Shown here: positions 1 to 7,649 of the stretch, in pieces
Numbering within the stretch: the first letter of the stretch is position 1
How the letters are laid out: every line of letters begins with the position of its first letter
Source: an uncultured Sporosarcina sp.
Lineage (GTDB): Bacteria; Bacillota; Bacilli; Bacillales_A; Planococcaceae
NCBI GenBank assembly: GCA_948469885.1
Contig: CAOKMT010000019.1
Coordinates: 1 to 38,499, forward strand
Reading direction: 5' to 3'
Length of the DNA stretch: 38,499 nt
Made by a program: the position numbers and the translations under genes
The notes under the pieces: model-generated
What the model was told of the DNA's origin: nothing
The model's input: the letters and a program-made list of their open reading frames with translations, nothing else
Databases searched by the model: none

Positions 1-174
1 GGTCCCAGTCAGTCGATTGCTATCACTCAAAGAGCCATAAAGTACTTCCTCTACTTCAACCGGTGTATCTCGTTTAACCGGCTCATTCGCTGAGTCATCG
101 TCTTTGTTACACCCTGCTAGTATGCCAAGCGCGACGATGCAGGAAAACCCTAATAATCTTGCTTTCTTTTTCAT
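1..174 (-). CDS. Efflux adaptor (membrane fusion) lipoprotein, N-terminal part, cut by window edge
   Basis: Only the first 58 codons lie in the window; the reading frame runs off the left edge. The ATG at 174 opens MKKKARLLGFSCIVALGILA followed by GC, a lipoprotein signal peptide with the lipid-attachment cysteine at residue 22. An acidic linker (NKDDDSANEP) follows, then TPVEVEEVLYGSLSDSNRLTGT-like sequence. That pattern, a short lipoprotein leader followed by 'pVeVeev..G.l....l.G', is typical of the start of HlyD/RND- or MacA-type periplasmic adaptor subunits in Bacillota. The partner transporter would lie outside the window. GGAGG occurs about 13 nt upstream, which is longer than usual. 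An imperfect palindrome at 222-235 could be a regulator site. The family call is inferred from the N-terminus alone. Confidence 0.55.
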   Translation of the reverse strand, partial: MKKKARLLGFSCIVALGILAGCNKDDDSANEPVKRDTPVEVEEVLYGSLSDSNRLTGT

Positions 175-221
175 CTTAAACTCAAATCCTCCCTTAATAT
201 CTATGTCAATTCTATCTTCCG

Positions 222-235
222 ACCGACCAGTCAGT
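222..235. promoter_or_regulatory. Possible TetR-type operator upstream of the efflux adaptor
   Basis: ACCGACCAGTCAGT is an imperfect palindrome in which 10 of 14 positions match their own reverse complement, of the form ACyGACyrGTCrGT. It lies about 48 bp upstream of the adaptor lipoprotein start. TetR/AcrR-family repressors that control efflux genes in Gram-positive bacteria often bind sites of this kind. No regulator gene is visible in the window, so this is a weak, motif-based call. Confidence 0.3.
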
Positions 236-451
236 TCTATGTTGACAAAAAAAGACCCCATACCTTAGTCTTCGGGCCATTCTCCCGCCCATTTCTAAGT
301 ATTGTCGTAAGTAGTCGAACAGAGACTATGTTACCATATTTGATTCTGAAAGAAAACTAAGAACTGTGCGGTCAGAAGTTAAAAAACGAAGTCGAAATTA
401 ATAGTATCATAATTCAATAGGATATTGCTGGAAATTAAATGACTTTTACGT

Positions 452-490
452 GAAAAATCCAGCGTCCCCCTCTGCTGGGAACGCTGGATT
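452..490 (-). terminator. Rho-independent terminator beyond repeat array 1
   Basis: On the minus strand AATCCAGCGT pairs with ACGCTGGATT (10 bp, extended inside by a CCC/GGG pair) and is followed by TTTTTC. Minus-strand transcription leaving the YhgE gene (stop at 933) would cross the whole GTTGG array before reaching this hairpin, so the array would form a 3' untranslated region. The stretch from 175 to 450 contains no gene that I can support. Confidence 0.7.
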
Positions 491-510
491 CTATTGTAGA
501 GTGCACCAAC

Positions 511-925
511 GTTGGACTAACACGGCGGTTTGTTGGACAACCCACTCTTTTCATTGGACTAACACGGCGAGCTGTTGGAATATCCGCTCTCTACGTTGGA
601 CTACAATACGACGTTGGATTAACACGGCGGTTCGTTGGACTATCCACTCTTTCCATTGGACTAACACGTCGAGTCGTTGGACTATCCGCTCTCTTCGTTG
701 GACTACAAAACGGCGTTGGATTAACCCGGCGGTTCGTTGGACAACACACTCTTTCCATTGGACTAACACGTCGTGCTGTTGGAATATCCGCTCCCTACGT
801 TGGACTACATAACGACGTTGGATTAACCCGGCGATTCGTTGGACAACCCACTCTTTCCATTGGACTAACACGGCGAGCTGTTGGGCTATCCGCTCTCTAC
901 GTTGGACTACAAAACCAATGTTGTT
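511..925 (+). repeat. GTTGG array 1: four 102-bp units built from ~21-bp sub-repeats
   Basis: GTTGG or ATTGG cores begin at 511, 532, 553, 574, 595, 613, 634, 655, 676, 697, 715, 736, 757, 778, 799, 817, 838, 859, 880 and 901. The spacing pattern 21-21-21-21-18 repeats four times, giving a 102-bp higher-order unit (511, 613, 715, 817). Typical cores are GTTGGACTAACACGG, GTTGGACAACCCAC, GTTGGAATATCCGC and GTTGGACTACAAAAC. Both strands are open for long stretches only because the period is mostly a multiple of three; no start, RBS or protein-like composition supports coding. The array fills the space between the YhgE stop codon and the terminator at 452-490. Confidence 0.9.
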
Positions 926-932
926 AACCCCA

Positions 933-3900
933 TTACAACACGATCTCACTCTCCCGTGCTTTCTCAATAAATTTGTCGCTCGATTTATTGATGCGCTCTT
1001 TCAAGCGGATGCCGATGAAGAGGAAAATCGCGATATAAGCGAGTAAACAAGCGATATGTTTCCACACGACGGGCCAAATGACGCCGCCGACCGCTTCGCG
1101 CAATAATTGCAAAGCGTGGGTGAATGGCAAGAATGCATGGATCGTCTGGAAGAAAGATGGCGTCATTTGAATTGGGAATGTCCCGCCCGATGCGCCCAAT
1201 TGCATGACAAGCAAAATGATGCCGAGCACTTTCCCCGTATTGCCGAATACGGAGACGAGTGTGTAGACGATCGTCACGAAAGTCGTGCTGACCAAAAAGC
1301 TGAAAAGCACAAACAAAAACTTATGGGCGACGAATACTTTCAATAAAAACAGATCTCCCATCGTGACGATGAATGCCTGCATCAAGCCGATCATCAAAAA
1401 TGTCAAGAGACGGCCAAAGTAGGCTTCGTAACTTTTGTACTGATGTTTGTTCGGAATGTCCACGATGAGCGACGACACAAGAATGAGTGCGCCGACCCAT
1501 AATGACATCGTTGTGAAAAACGGCGACATGGCCGATCCGTAGTTCGGCATTGGGAATAATTCATGTTCCGCCAAGACGATCGGATCTGCGAAAAACTCAC
1601 TTTCCGCCGTCGGGTCATTTTTCATCAAGTCGATGAGCTGGTCTAAGTCGCCTTTCTCTTCCAAGCGACGAATCAGACTGGCGATCTCTTTCACTTTATC
1701 TTTTACTTCCGGAAAAACCTCATGCGCTGTATTCAAGCCTTCTTTACCTTTGCCAACACCCGCTTCTGCTTTTTCCAATAATTCATAGATGCGCGGGAAG
1801 TAGGCACTCGCTTTCGCCAGCATCCGGTTTCCTTCTTTAATGGCATTATTCGCTTTTGCCGAGGCACTTTCGTATTTCGGCATTAAGTCATCGTCAATAA
1901 AATGTAGAAGGTCACTAATCTTCTTATCCATCTCTATGGACTTCTGTTTAATGTTTTGGATGGCGTCCCCGACATTTCCTTTACTAACTCGGGCACGCCC
2001 GACCGCTTCCACAATATTTTCATGAAATTTTTGCAAGTCTTGTTGCGTTGCCGCAAGTCGATCTAGGCTTTCATCGAATAGCCCTTCTTCAAACCGTTTT
2101 TGGAGCCGTTCATTCACATCGATGAGCGATTGGATTGTATCTTGGCCACTTGCTATCCGATCGGCTAAGTTTTGAAATAACTGGATCGCTTTTTCAGGTT
2201 CTTTCACACTGTCGAGAATGTTCCCGCTCAGGTCGGAAATGCCGTCCGCCGTCTTTTTCAAATCAGCCAACTGATCGCGGATGCTTGTTTCCATTTGTTC
2301 CAACTTGGCAACCGCCTCATTGAAAGCCCCAGCAATATTCGTTTCGGAAAATTGAATGAGCTGCCCTAACCGTTCATCGACGGCTTCGAGTTGCTGTTTA
2401 ACCGCTTCTCCCACCGTTCCACTTATTTCCTCGCCGCGTTCAATAGCACCAAGTGTTGTCGACAGTAAGTTTTCTGCGCTTTCCAATTTCTCTTGTACAC
2501 TCGTCAATGCCGCAATCGGTTTTTCCAATAAACGACCGCCCGTTATTTCATTGACACGGTTGAAAACTCGTAAAACGGTATTCACTCTGTCCAAATTCTC
2601 TTCGATGACAGGGAGAACCGCTTCAATATTTTCTTTGTATTCGGTGACGTCAATCGGGCCACCGGTTTCTTGCCACTTGGACAGTTGATCGATCAATGCG
2701 GCATTCTTTTTTTACATGTCGATAAACGTGTCTTTTACTTTCGGTGCATGTTCGCGAATCCGCTTGATCTCATCTTGGATCGCAGGAATGACCGACGTTT
2801 CATACGTGTCGCTCATTTGGTCAAGGCGTGCCACCAAATCTTTCGTCGCCTCATCCACTTTTTCGGCGATGTCAACGCCGATATTATCTCCTTTTTGAAG
2901 CGCGTCGATCGTTTGTTGGATACTTTGTTCCAACTCGTTCAGTTTTTTAGACTCACTTTCCAATGAAGTGATGATTTCTTGTACTTTGCTTTGCTCGGCT
3001 AACTTCTCATTCGTCTCTTCAAGCATTTCTGCCAAATTGCCCCACGCTTCCGAGCCATCTGTCAGTTTGCCGGCGCCTTGTTCGACCTGGTCAAGTAGCT
3101 TATCGATATCGGCTCCTTTTTCCGTCATACGATCGGCGACCGTCGGGATTTGCTGGATACCTTTTTGGGCAAGCCGCAAATCTTGTTTCACGATCGGCAC
3201 GTATTGCCGGACGGCCCGGTCTCCTTCTGTCAGCATGTCGGAGATTTTATCACTGAGTGCTTCAGCTTGCTCACTGATGTCTTCCGCTTTCGCCATTCCG
3301 TCATTTGCCTTATCAATCGCTTCTTCGACGCGCACCAAGTCTTTGTCTGCTGACCCTAAAATCTGTTCGATTTCAGGCAACTCCCCTTCCAGACGGAAAA
3401 CGGAGTCTTTCATATTTTCGATCGACATCCGGTTTAATTCCAATTCGAGGCCGACTTCGTTGAAGACATTGAAAATTGCTTCGTTCGCCACTTTCACGAA
3501 ACCACTTTGAATATTTTCAACAATGGCAGATGCCCCGGCTCCTGTCACTTTCGGTGCAATGGCGTTTATCTTTTCATTAATGTAGTAGTCAAGAACAGGT
3601 TTTTCCGGATTGTCTGTAATTACACTCGTCAACTTCTCCGAGAAATCTTTCGGTATGATGACAGATGCATAATAGTCCCCATGTTCGACGCCTTGCATCG
3701 CTTCCTCTTCGTCAACGAACTGCCAACCGAGCTTGTCATTGTCAAGGAGGGAGAGCACAATTTCATCGCCGACCTTCACCGATTTCCCTTCGACTTCCGC
3801 CCCCTCGTCCATATTGGCGACAGCGACTTTCACACCCGAGGTATTCGCATACGGATCCCATGATGGAATGATGTTGAACCAAGCATATAAAGAAGGTAAG

Positions 3901-3989
3901 AACATCACCGCCGCAATGACGACGATCGCCGCTTTATTTTTACGTATATTCAAAAGGTCCGTTTTAAAAATATGTAAAATATTTTTCAT
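933..3989 (-). pseudogene. yhgE: YhgE/Pip-family membrane protein with an in-frame TAA
   Basis: One reading frame of 1,019 codons runs from the ATG at 3989 (GAGG 7 nt upstream) to the stop at 933. It is interrupted only by TAA at 2712-2714, after residue 425. The N-terminal piece has one membrane segment near residues 15-37 (IVVIAAVMFLPSLYAWFNI), the YhgE/Pip extracellular part (NTSGVKVAVANMDEGA) and long coiled-coil-like helices. The C-terminal piece (933-2696; 587 aa if started at TTG) continues the helices and ends in about six membrane segments of the ABC-2 permease type. Family members join both halves in one chain, resemble phage-infection proteins and type VII secretion/ABC-2 permeases, and sit in the cell membrane. 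The codon after ATG reads TAA AAA AAG AAT; a CAA or AAA codon there would restore the protein. Reinitiation at TTG 2696 has no convincing RBS. It could be a real nonsense mutation or a sequence error. Confidence 0.85.
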
Positions 3990-4025
3990 ATAAAAACCTC
4001 ACAATGTTTGTACTTTTACACCTTC

Positions 4026-4051
4026 ATTATATTAACATAACGAAATGTTAA
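4026..4051 (-). promoter_or_regulatory. YhgE promoter -10 with overlapping palindromic operator candidate
   Basis: On the minus strand TATAAT (4031-4026) is preceded directly by a perfect inverted repeat, TTAACAT-6 nt-ATGTTAA (4032-4051). The palindrome covers the place where a -35 box would lie, and no good -35 hexamer is visible. This arrangement suits repression by a dimeric regulator. In Bacillus subtilis yhgE lies next to the TetR-family gene yhgD, but no such gene is seen here. Confidence 0.5.
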
Positions 4052-4103
4052 TAGCGAATGAATCTGCTGCCGGCCAACGGCGTGAAATGGGGGGTAAACT
4101 AAG

Positions 4104-4140
4104 AAAAAACGAGTCGAACATCATACCATCTATGATGTCC
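4104..4140 (-). terminator. Possible terminator of the small lipoprotein gene
   Basis: On the minus strand GACATCAT and ATGATGTTC form a 7-8 bp stem with a loop of about 7 nt. A run of six T follows, about 7 nt after the stem. The gap between stem and T-run makes this a weak candidate. Confidence 0.35.
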
Positions 4141-4166
4141 CACCCGTCATTTTTCATGTCGATCAA

Positions 4167-4661
4167 TTATTTTTTTGGTTCAACTGTAAGCGTCGTAAGC
4201 AAGTTTTCACCTTGCTTCACTTCGATGTCGATTACATGGTCAGGATATTCTTTGGCAAGCTTTTCACTATATTGTTCTGCCAATGTTTTCGCTTTATCTT
4301 CTGTCATGCTTTCTTCCACTTCGAAAGTTGTGAGCACATAGCCATCGTCCGTTACGTAAGCGACTGCGTTTTCAACGCCTTCTTCTTTTTTCATGTCGTC
4401 TACGATTTTCTGGTCTTGCTCAGTCGGTTCTGCTTCTTCTAACTCTGGCTCGTTCGGCTTTTCTTCGTTATTCGCAGGCTCTTCTTTATCGCCTTTGTCT
4501 TTTCCATCTGTATCGTTATCCGTTGGTTGCTCTACGTTTGTATCCGGTTCAGTCACCGCACCGTTGTCGTCTTTGTCTTTTTTGTCACTTGAACATGCTG
4601 TCGCGACTGCCAAAACAAGCGCCACTAACATTGTAAGATATATTTTTGTCATTTTCTTCAT
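4167..4661 (-). CDS. Small acidic lipoprotein of unknown function
   Basis: This is a 164-residue product. The ATG at 4661 (MKKMTKIYLT) is preferred because AAGGTGG lies 8 nt upstream; the in-frame GTG at 4673 overlaps that RBS. A lysine-rich start and a hydrophobic stretch lead to VATACSS, a lipobox-like site with the cysteine near residue 23. A low-complexity acidic linker rich in D, E, K, N, P and T covers roughly residues 24-80. A compact C-terminal domain of about 80 residues (QKIVDDMKKEEGVENAVAYV...) follows. It is probably exported and anchored to the outer face of the membrane. I do not recognise the domain, and the neighbours do not reveal its role. Confidence 0.8.
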   Translation of the reverse strand: MKKMTKIYLTMLVALVLAVATACSSDKKDKDDNGAVTEPDTNVEQPTDNDTDGKDKGDKEEPANNEEKPNEPELEEAEPTEQDQKIVDDMKKEEGVENAVAYVTDDGYVLTTFEVEESMTEDKAKTLAEQYSEKLAKEYPDHVIDIEVKQGENLLTTLTVEPKK

Positions 4662-5084
4662 GAGGTTTACCACCTTTTTTAAGTTTTACTGTTTATTATA
4701 ATACTATATCAACGCTTCCAAGTCCATTAGAATGCCATGCACGCCATGCAATCGGCGCTGCTTGCGGCTTGTTCATGTGGACGCGTTGCCTTTTGTTTTG
4801 CGTGTTCTCTCCCTCCCATCTTCAAGTCTCCTACCACGCTCCATCTATACCCGACAGGTAGCCCCTTAAACAAAAAGGGCAAGAAAGGTGCCAAATTCCC
4901 ATGATATGATCTGATCAAAGAGGCTTACTCTTTCCACATGTGATTGCTAAAAAACTCCCTGGATGTGGCAAGGTTCGAATACTGTTGATTTCCGCTCAAG
5001 ACGGACGCTTCCTTACCTCTAATCAGGTAATTTCAGTAATCATGCTTAAAAAGATCTGTGTGTGAAAAGGTTTCCTATAAAATG

Positions 5085-5198
5085 AAAATCGCCAGAACGG
5101 CTCCCTTTCCGCGGGCATTGCCTTAGCCTCCTCACTTCGTTGCGGGATCTTCGGCTAATGCTTTTCCCGCAAGAGTGTCGCCTCTTCCGGCAATTTTA
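5085..5198. repeat. Palindromic intergenic repeat of a type scattered in Bacillales genomes
   Basis: The element reads TTTCCGCGGGC ... TTAGCCTCCTC ... TGCGGGATCTTCGGCTAA ... CCCGCAAGAGTGTCGCC, with outer arms AAAATCGCC and GGCAATTTT and an inner TTAGCC/GGCTAA pair. I recall related sequences with a CCGCGGGC...CTCCTC...CCCGCAGGAGTC skeleton as dispersed intergenic repeats in Bacillus and related genera. That recollection is not verified here. The rest of 4662-5270 shows no gene; the short open frame at 4727-4918 lacks an RBS. Confidence 0.6.
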
Positions 5199-5270
5199 GA
5201 AAAAATATCCTCAAATATTCCGGGCTTTTCAGTGCTTCATTCATATTAAGAAGACGGTTTTTCGCAAAAG

Positions 5271-5299
5271 ATGACTAATTTTGGCGTAAATGATAAAAT
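5271..5299 (+). promoter_or_regulatory. Candidate sigma-A promoter of slaP
   Basis: ATGACT (5271-5276) and TAAAAT (5294-5299) are separated by 17 bp. TG one base before the -10 box makes it an extended -10 element (TGATAAAAT). It lies about 70 bp upstream of the slaP start codon. Confidence 0.55.
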
Positions 5300-5369
5300 A
5301 GAGGCAGGAAACAAGCAGTTCGTTCACGATTAATGGTTTGTTTAATTTATAAGGAGGCTCACCTAGATC

Positions 5370-6269
5370 ATGTTATCTTTTTTCAAACGAAAACATAAAG
5401 ACGAGGAATTGGTTCGGACTGGCGGAGACAGCACTGTATCAGCAGATGAAGTACAAGAAGACGCTGCCCATGAATCCATTTCAGAAGATGTAGAACCCGT
5501 CCTTTCCTTACATCCAAATTGGGACATCACGCAAGAACAGCGGTACGTGTATCAATTTTTGAATAATGACTGCCCGCCGATGAAAAGAAACCAGTTGGGG
5601 ATTTCGGGTATTGAGTGGAATCAAGATACTGACGGCATTCGAGTTTCCGCGTTTATCCGTAACAGTTCAGGAGAAACGATCGATCTGGCAGAACAGACGT
5701 TAGTCATGTTCGATACGGAAGATCGTCCGCTCGCAAGAAAAGCATTCAATTTGTCTGAAATGGGACAGATCGAACCGGAAAGCAGTCGTCCATGGCATTT
5801 CTTTTTCTCTGAAGACGATTTGATCGCTACGAAAATCCCAAAAGAGGATTGGCGCCTCACTTTCGAAGTACGGAACATTTCCGACAAGCATACATTGGAC
5901 CTTCCGGAAGATTGGAAACAAGGATTGCTTCCCGAAGATAAAGAGAACTTGTACAAGCTTGTCGAGCAATTACCAGCACTGGAGCCGGGCGAAGTGAATC
6001 TATTCGGCGTCGATGCAATGCAAGATGAGCAAGGAAAGGTACACGTCGTCGCGCTCGTGCGTAACGGTAGTGACAACGATTTGCGAATCGATAAAATTCC
6101 GCTCATCTTCAAAGATAGCAGTGGTAAAATTGTCGCGCATGATGAATTCCAATTAGGTGAATTTATCGTCAAACCGAATACAAGCAAACCATGGCGCTTC
6201 GCCTTTTCACAGCCGGTTGCTGAAAAACTGGATCTCTCCACATGGGAAATCCAATTGCCGACACATTAA
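5370..6269 (+). CDS. slaP: SlaP-like S-layer assembly protein with two SLAP domains
   Basis: The product is 299 residues with no signal peptide, so it is probably cytoplasmic or membrane-peripheral. The ATG follows AAGGAGG with a spacer of about 12 nt. A charged N-terminus (MLSFFKRKHKDEE) precedes two copies of one domain. Copy 1 covers about residues 50-165 and copy 2 about 190-299. Both share the pattern 'G.....D.dgi.V.A.iRN.S...i.l....l...D..g...A...F.l.e...i.P.tsrPW.F.Fs'. This matches the SLAP-domain 'accessory Sec system S-layer assembly protein' family, which in Bacillus anthracis supports SecA2-dependent export of S-layer proteins. No secA2 is in the window, but the S-layer gene lies about 6 kb away. 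The gene is monocistronic, with its own promoter and terminator. Confidence 0.8.
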   Translation: MLSFFKRKHKDEELVRTGGDSTVSADEVQEDAAHESISEDVEPVLSLHPNWDITQEQRYVYQFLNNDCPPMKRNQLGISGIEWNQDTDGIRVSAFIRNSSGETIDLAEQTLVMFDTEDRPLARKAFNLSEMGQIEPESSRPWHFFFSEDDLIATKIPKEDWRLTFEVRNISDKHTLDLPEDWKQGLLPEDKENLYKLVEQLPALEPGEVNLFGVDAMQDEQGKVHVVALVRNGSDNDLRIDKIPLIFKDSSGKIVAHDEFQLGEFIVKPNTSKPWRFAFSQPVAEKLDLSTWEIQLPTH

Positions 6270-6276
6270 TTCAGGA

Positions 6277-6312
6277 AACGCCCGTCAGTTTTGAGCTGAC
6301 GGGCGTTTTGAT
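6277..6312 (+). terminator. Terminator of slaP
   Basis: AACGCCCGTCAG (6277-6288) pairs perfectly with CTGACGGGCGTT (6296-6307) across a 7-nt loop and is followed by TTGATTTG. It lies 8 bp after the slaP stop codon. Confidence 0.85.
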
Positions 6313-6339
6313 TTGAATGTGCCAATTAGGATAACCAAG

Positions 6340-6624
6340 TTATTTAGATTTCTTTTGAACAAAACGCTGTACTTGTTCCATCGAACAACCAGTTGCTTCT
6401 GCGATTACCTCTTCGGAAAAGTTTATTTTTTCCATATTCAAAACCATTTGTTCTGCTATTTTTTCCCTTCCTTGTTCCCTTCCTCTTCTATATGCATCCG
6501 CTTCTCGCTGAACTTGATCCAAGATGAATTTTTCGCGGGAGTGGGCACGAAACAGTACAACCGGATCATCGGGCTTGCTCAGCTGCTTGATTTCCTCCAA
6601 TTCCGCACGCCATTTCGGATCCAA
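6340..6624 (-). CDS. Stand-alone Rpn C-terminal-domain-like small protein
   Basis: The product is 94 residues and starts at TTG 6624, with a strong AAAGGAG about 8 nt upstream. It aligns by eye along its whole length with the C-terminal part of the upstream Rpn gene. Shared stretches include EEIKQLS/EEIKRLS, RAHSREKF/LAHSREQF, LDQVQREADA.RRG/KDQMQRELDARRRG, MNFS/INFSEE and EAT..S.E.V. There is no nuclease motif. C-terminal Rpn products made from internal starts (RpnS) are reported to neutralise the full-length Rpn nuclease toxin. This gene may be a second inhibitor or a duplicated remnant. It lies about 30 bp downstream of the Rpn gene and is probably co-transcribed with it. Confidence 0.6.
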   Translation of the reverse strand: MDPKWRAELEEIKQLSKPDDPVVLFRAHSREKFILDQVQREADAYRRGREQGREKIAEQMVLNMEKINFSEEVIAEATGCSMEQVQRFVQKKSK

Positions 6625-6655
6625 TTAGATTTCTCCTTTCTTTTTTAGAGTGAAT

Positions 6656-6925
6656 TCACTGGACATTCTCTTGTATGATGTCGCGAACTTTTTCTACTGA
6701 CAAATCTGTTGCTTCCGCAATCGTTTCTATGGAAAAGTTCATCGTATATAAATTAAGTGCCGTTTGTTTTGCTTGTTCTTCCCAACCACGCCTCCGTGCA
6801 TCCAATTCCCTTTGCATTTGATCTTTCAGAAATTGTTCCCGAGAATGGGCAAGTGCCCGTGTAGCCGGGTCTTCACTCAACCGTTTGATTTCCTCATAAG
6901 CTTCGTGCATTGTTTTATTTTCCAT
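6656..6925 (-). CDS. RpnS-like internal ORF of the rpn gene
   Basis: Inside the rpn frame, the ATG at 6925 is preceded by AAGGAG with a 9-nt gap, an exceptionally good internal RBS. It would give an 89-residue protein (MENKTMHEAYEEIKRLSEDP...) made of the Rpn C-terminal region alone: a charged helix followed by an 'ETIAEATDLSVEKVRDII' helix-turn-helix-like end. Intragenic C-terminal Rpn proteins have been described as antitoxins to the long Rpn nuclease. The start is well supported by sequence; the antitoxin role is inference. Confidence 0.6.
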   Translation of the reverse strand: MENKTMHEAYEEIKRLSEDPATRALAHSREQFLKDQMQRELDARRRGWEEQAKQTALNLYTMNFSIETIAEATDLSVEKVRDIIQENVQ

Positions 6926-7528
6926 CCCAATCCTCTCCTTCGCTTTTTGGTCACCTTTCAAAAACAATAACTACTGTTCAAGTGCAAGGGCATCTTCGAC
7001 CTGAATATCTTTCAACTTCCTTAATTCAAGAACATGAATTTCCGCATGGGATGAAAAAATAGTACCGTCTTCCGGCTCCATCAATTGGAATTTGCTATGA
7101 TAATGCTGTTTCGGTAAAAAATTGAAATTGGCAATGACAATTTGAACCGCTTTCTTTAGGTCCACGTATGGTCGGCTTACTTCTTCTTGGTTCGCGTACA
7201 TTTTGGCCCAGTAGACAAGCATTCGTTCGTTGAATGCTTCATGTCCTTGGACTTGCATTTCAATATTGATTTGCTCACATTCCTCTGTCCGTACCCGAAT
7301 GTCCATTGCAGATGTCTTGTCTATCCGATGAAGCGGTTCGAGATGCGGATCCGTCAATTCGACGGAAGTCAAGGTATCGTCCAAAATTGAATTCAAGAAA
7401 TGGAGTAATAGACGTCGATTCCTCCAGTCGCCAAAAAATGCCCTGAACACAAAATCATTCCGAAGATCCAGCAATTCCATATCATATGCGTCTTTCCGTT
7501 CCAGCATAAGCGAAACCAACGTATGCAC
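6656..7528 (-). pseudogene. rpn: Rpn-family PD-(D/E)XK nuclease gene with an in-frame TAG
   Basis: The frame holds 291 codons, the usual length of Rpn (recombination-promoting nuclease/putative transposase) proteins, with one internal stop: TAG at 6971-6973. The start is GTG at 7528 with AAAGGA upstream. The N-terminal piece (7528-6971, 185 aa) has LRNDFVFRAFFGD, the active-site-like SAMDIRV and NIEMQVQ strands (D...E-x-Q of the PD-(D/E)XK fold) and the family's HVLEL..L. The stop falls in LEQ-stop-LLFLK, where family members usually carry a tryptophan (WLLFL), so TGG to TAG is the simplest explanation. The rest continues in frame as the C-terminal region. Rpn proteins act as DNA endonucleases, some in phage defence. 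The split may be a lesion or a naturally separated toxin and inhibitor. Confidence 0.8.
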
Positions 7529-7603
7529 CGCCCGTCCTTTTCTTCTATTCTAAAACATGCGTTCTCTAAAATCGACAAAGTAGACTGGTTATTTTTTCAT
7601 CAA

Positions 7604-7643
7604 TTAAAAAATCCTTTTGAAGGATTGCTTTCCTCCAAAAGGA
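7604..7643 (-). terminator. Terminator of the TolC-family gene
   Basis: On the minus strand TCCTTTTG and CAAAAGGA (outer 8 bp, extended by AGGA/TCCT) form a hairpin followed by TTTTTTAATT. It begins about 7 bp after the stop codon of the gene at 7650-8774. Confidence 0.75.
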
Positions 7644-7649
7644 CTGGGA

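Noticed and set aside
450-967. Long open frames on both strands across GTTGG array 1
   Set aside because: They stay open because the repeat spacing is mostly a multiple of three; no RBS, low-complexity W/R-rich product and equal openness on the opposite strand.
2696-2696. TTG at 2696 as a genuine start of a separate C-terminal YhgE protein
   Set aside because: Only an A-rich stretch precedes it; the uninterrupted common frame favours one original gene.
4727-4918. 63-codon open frame on the minus strand
   Set aside because: No RBS, odd composition and no recognisable motif; located in a region with dispersed repeats.
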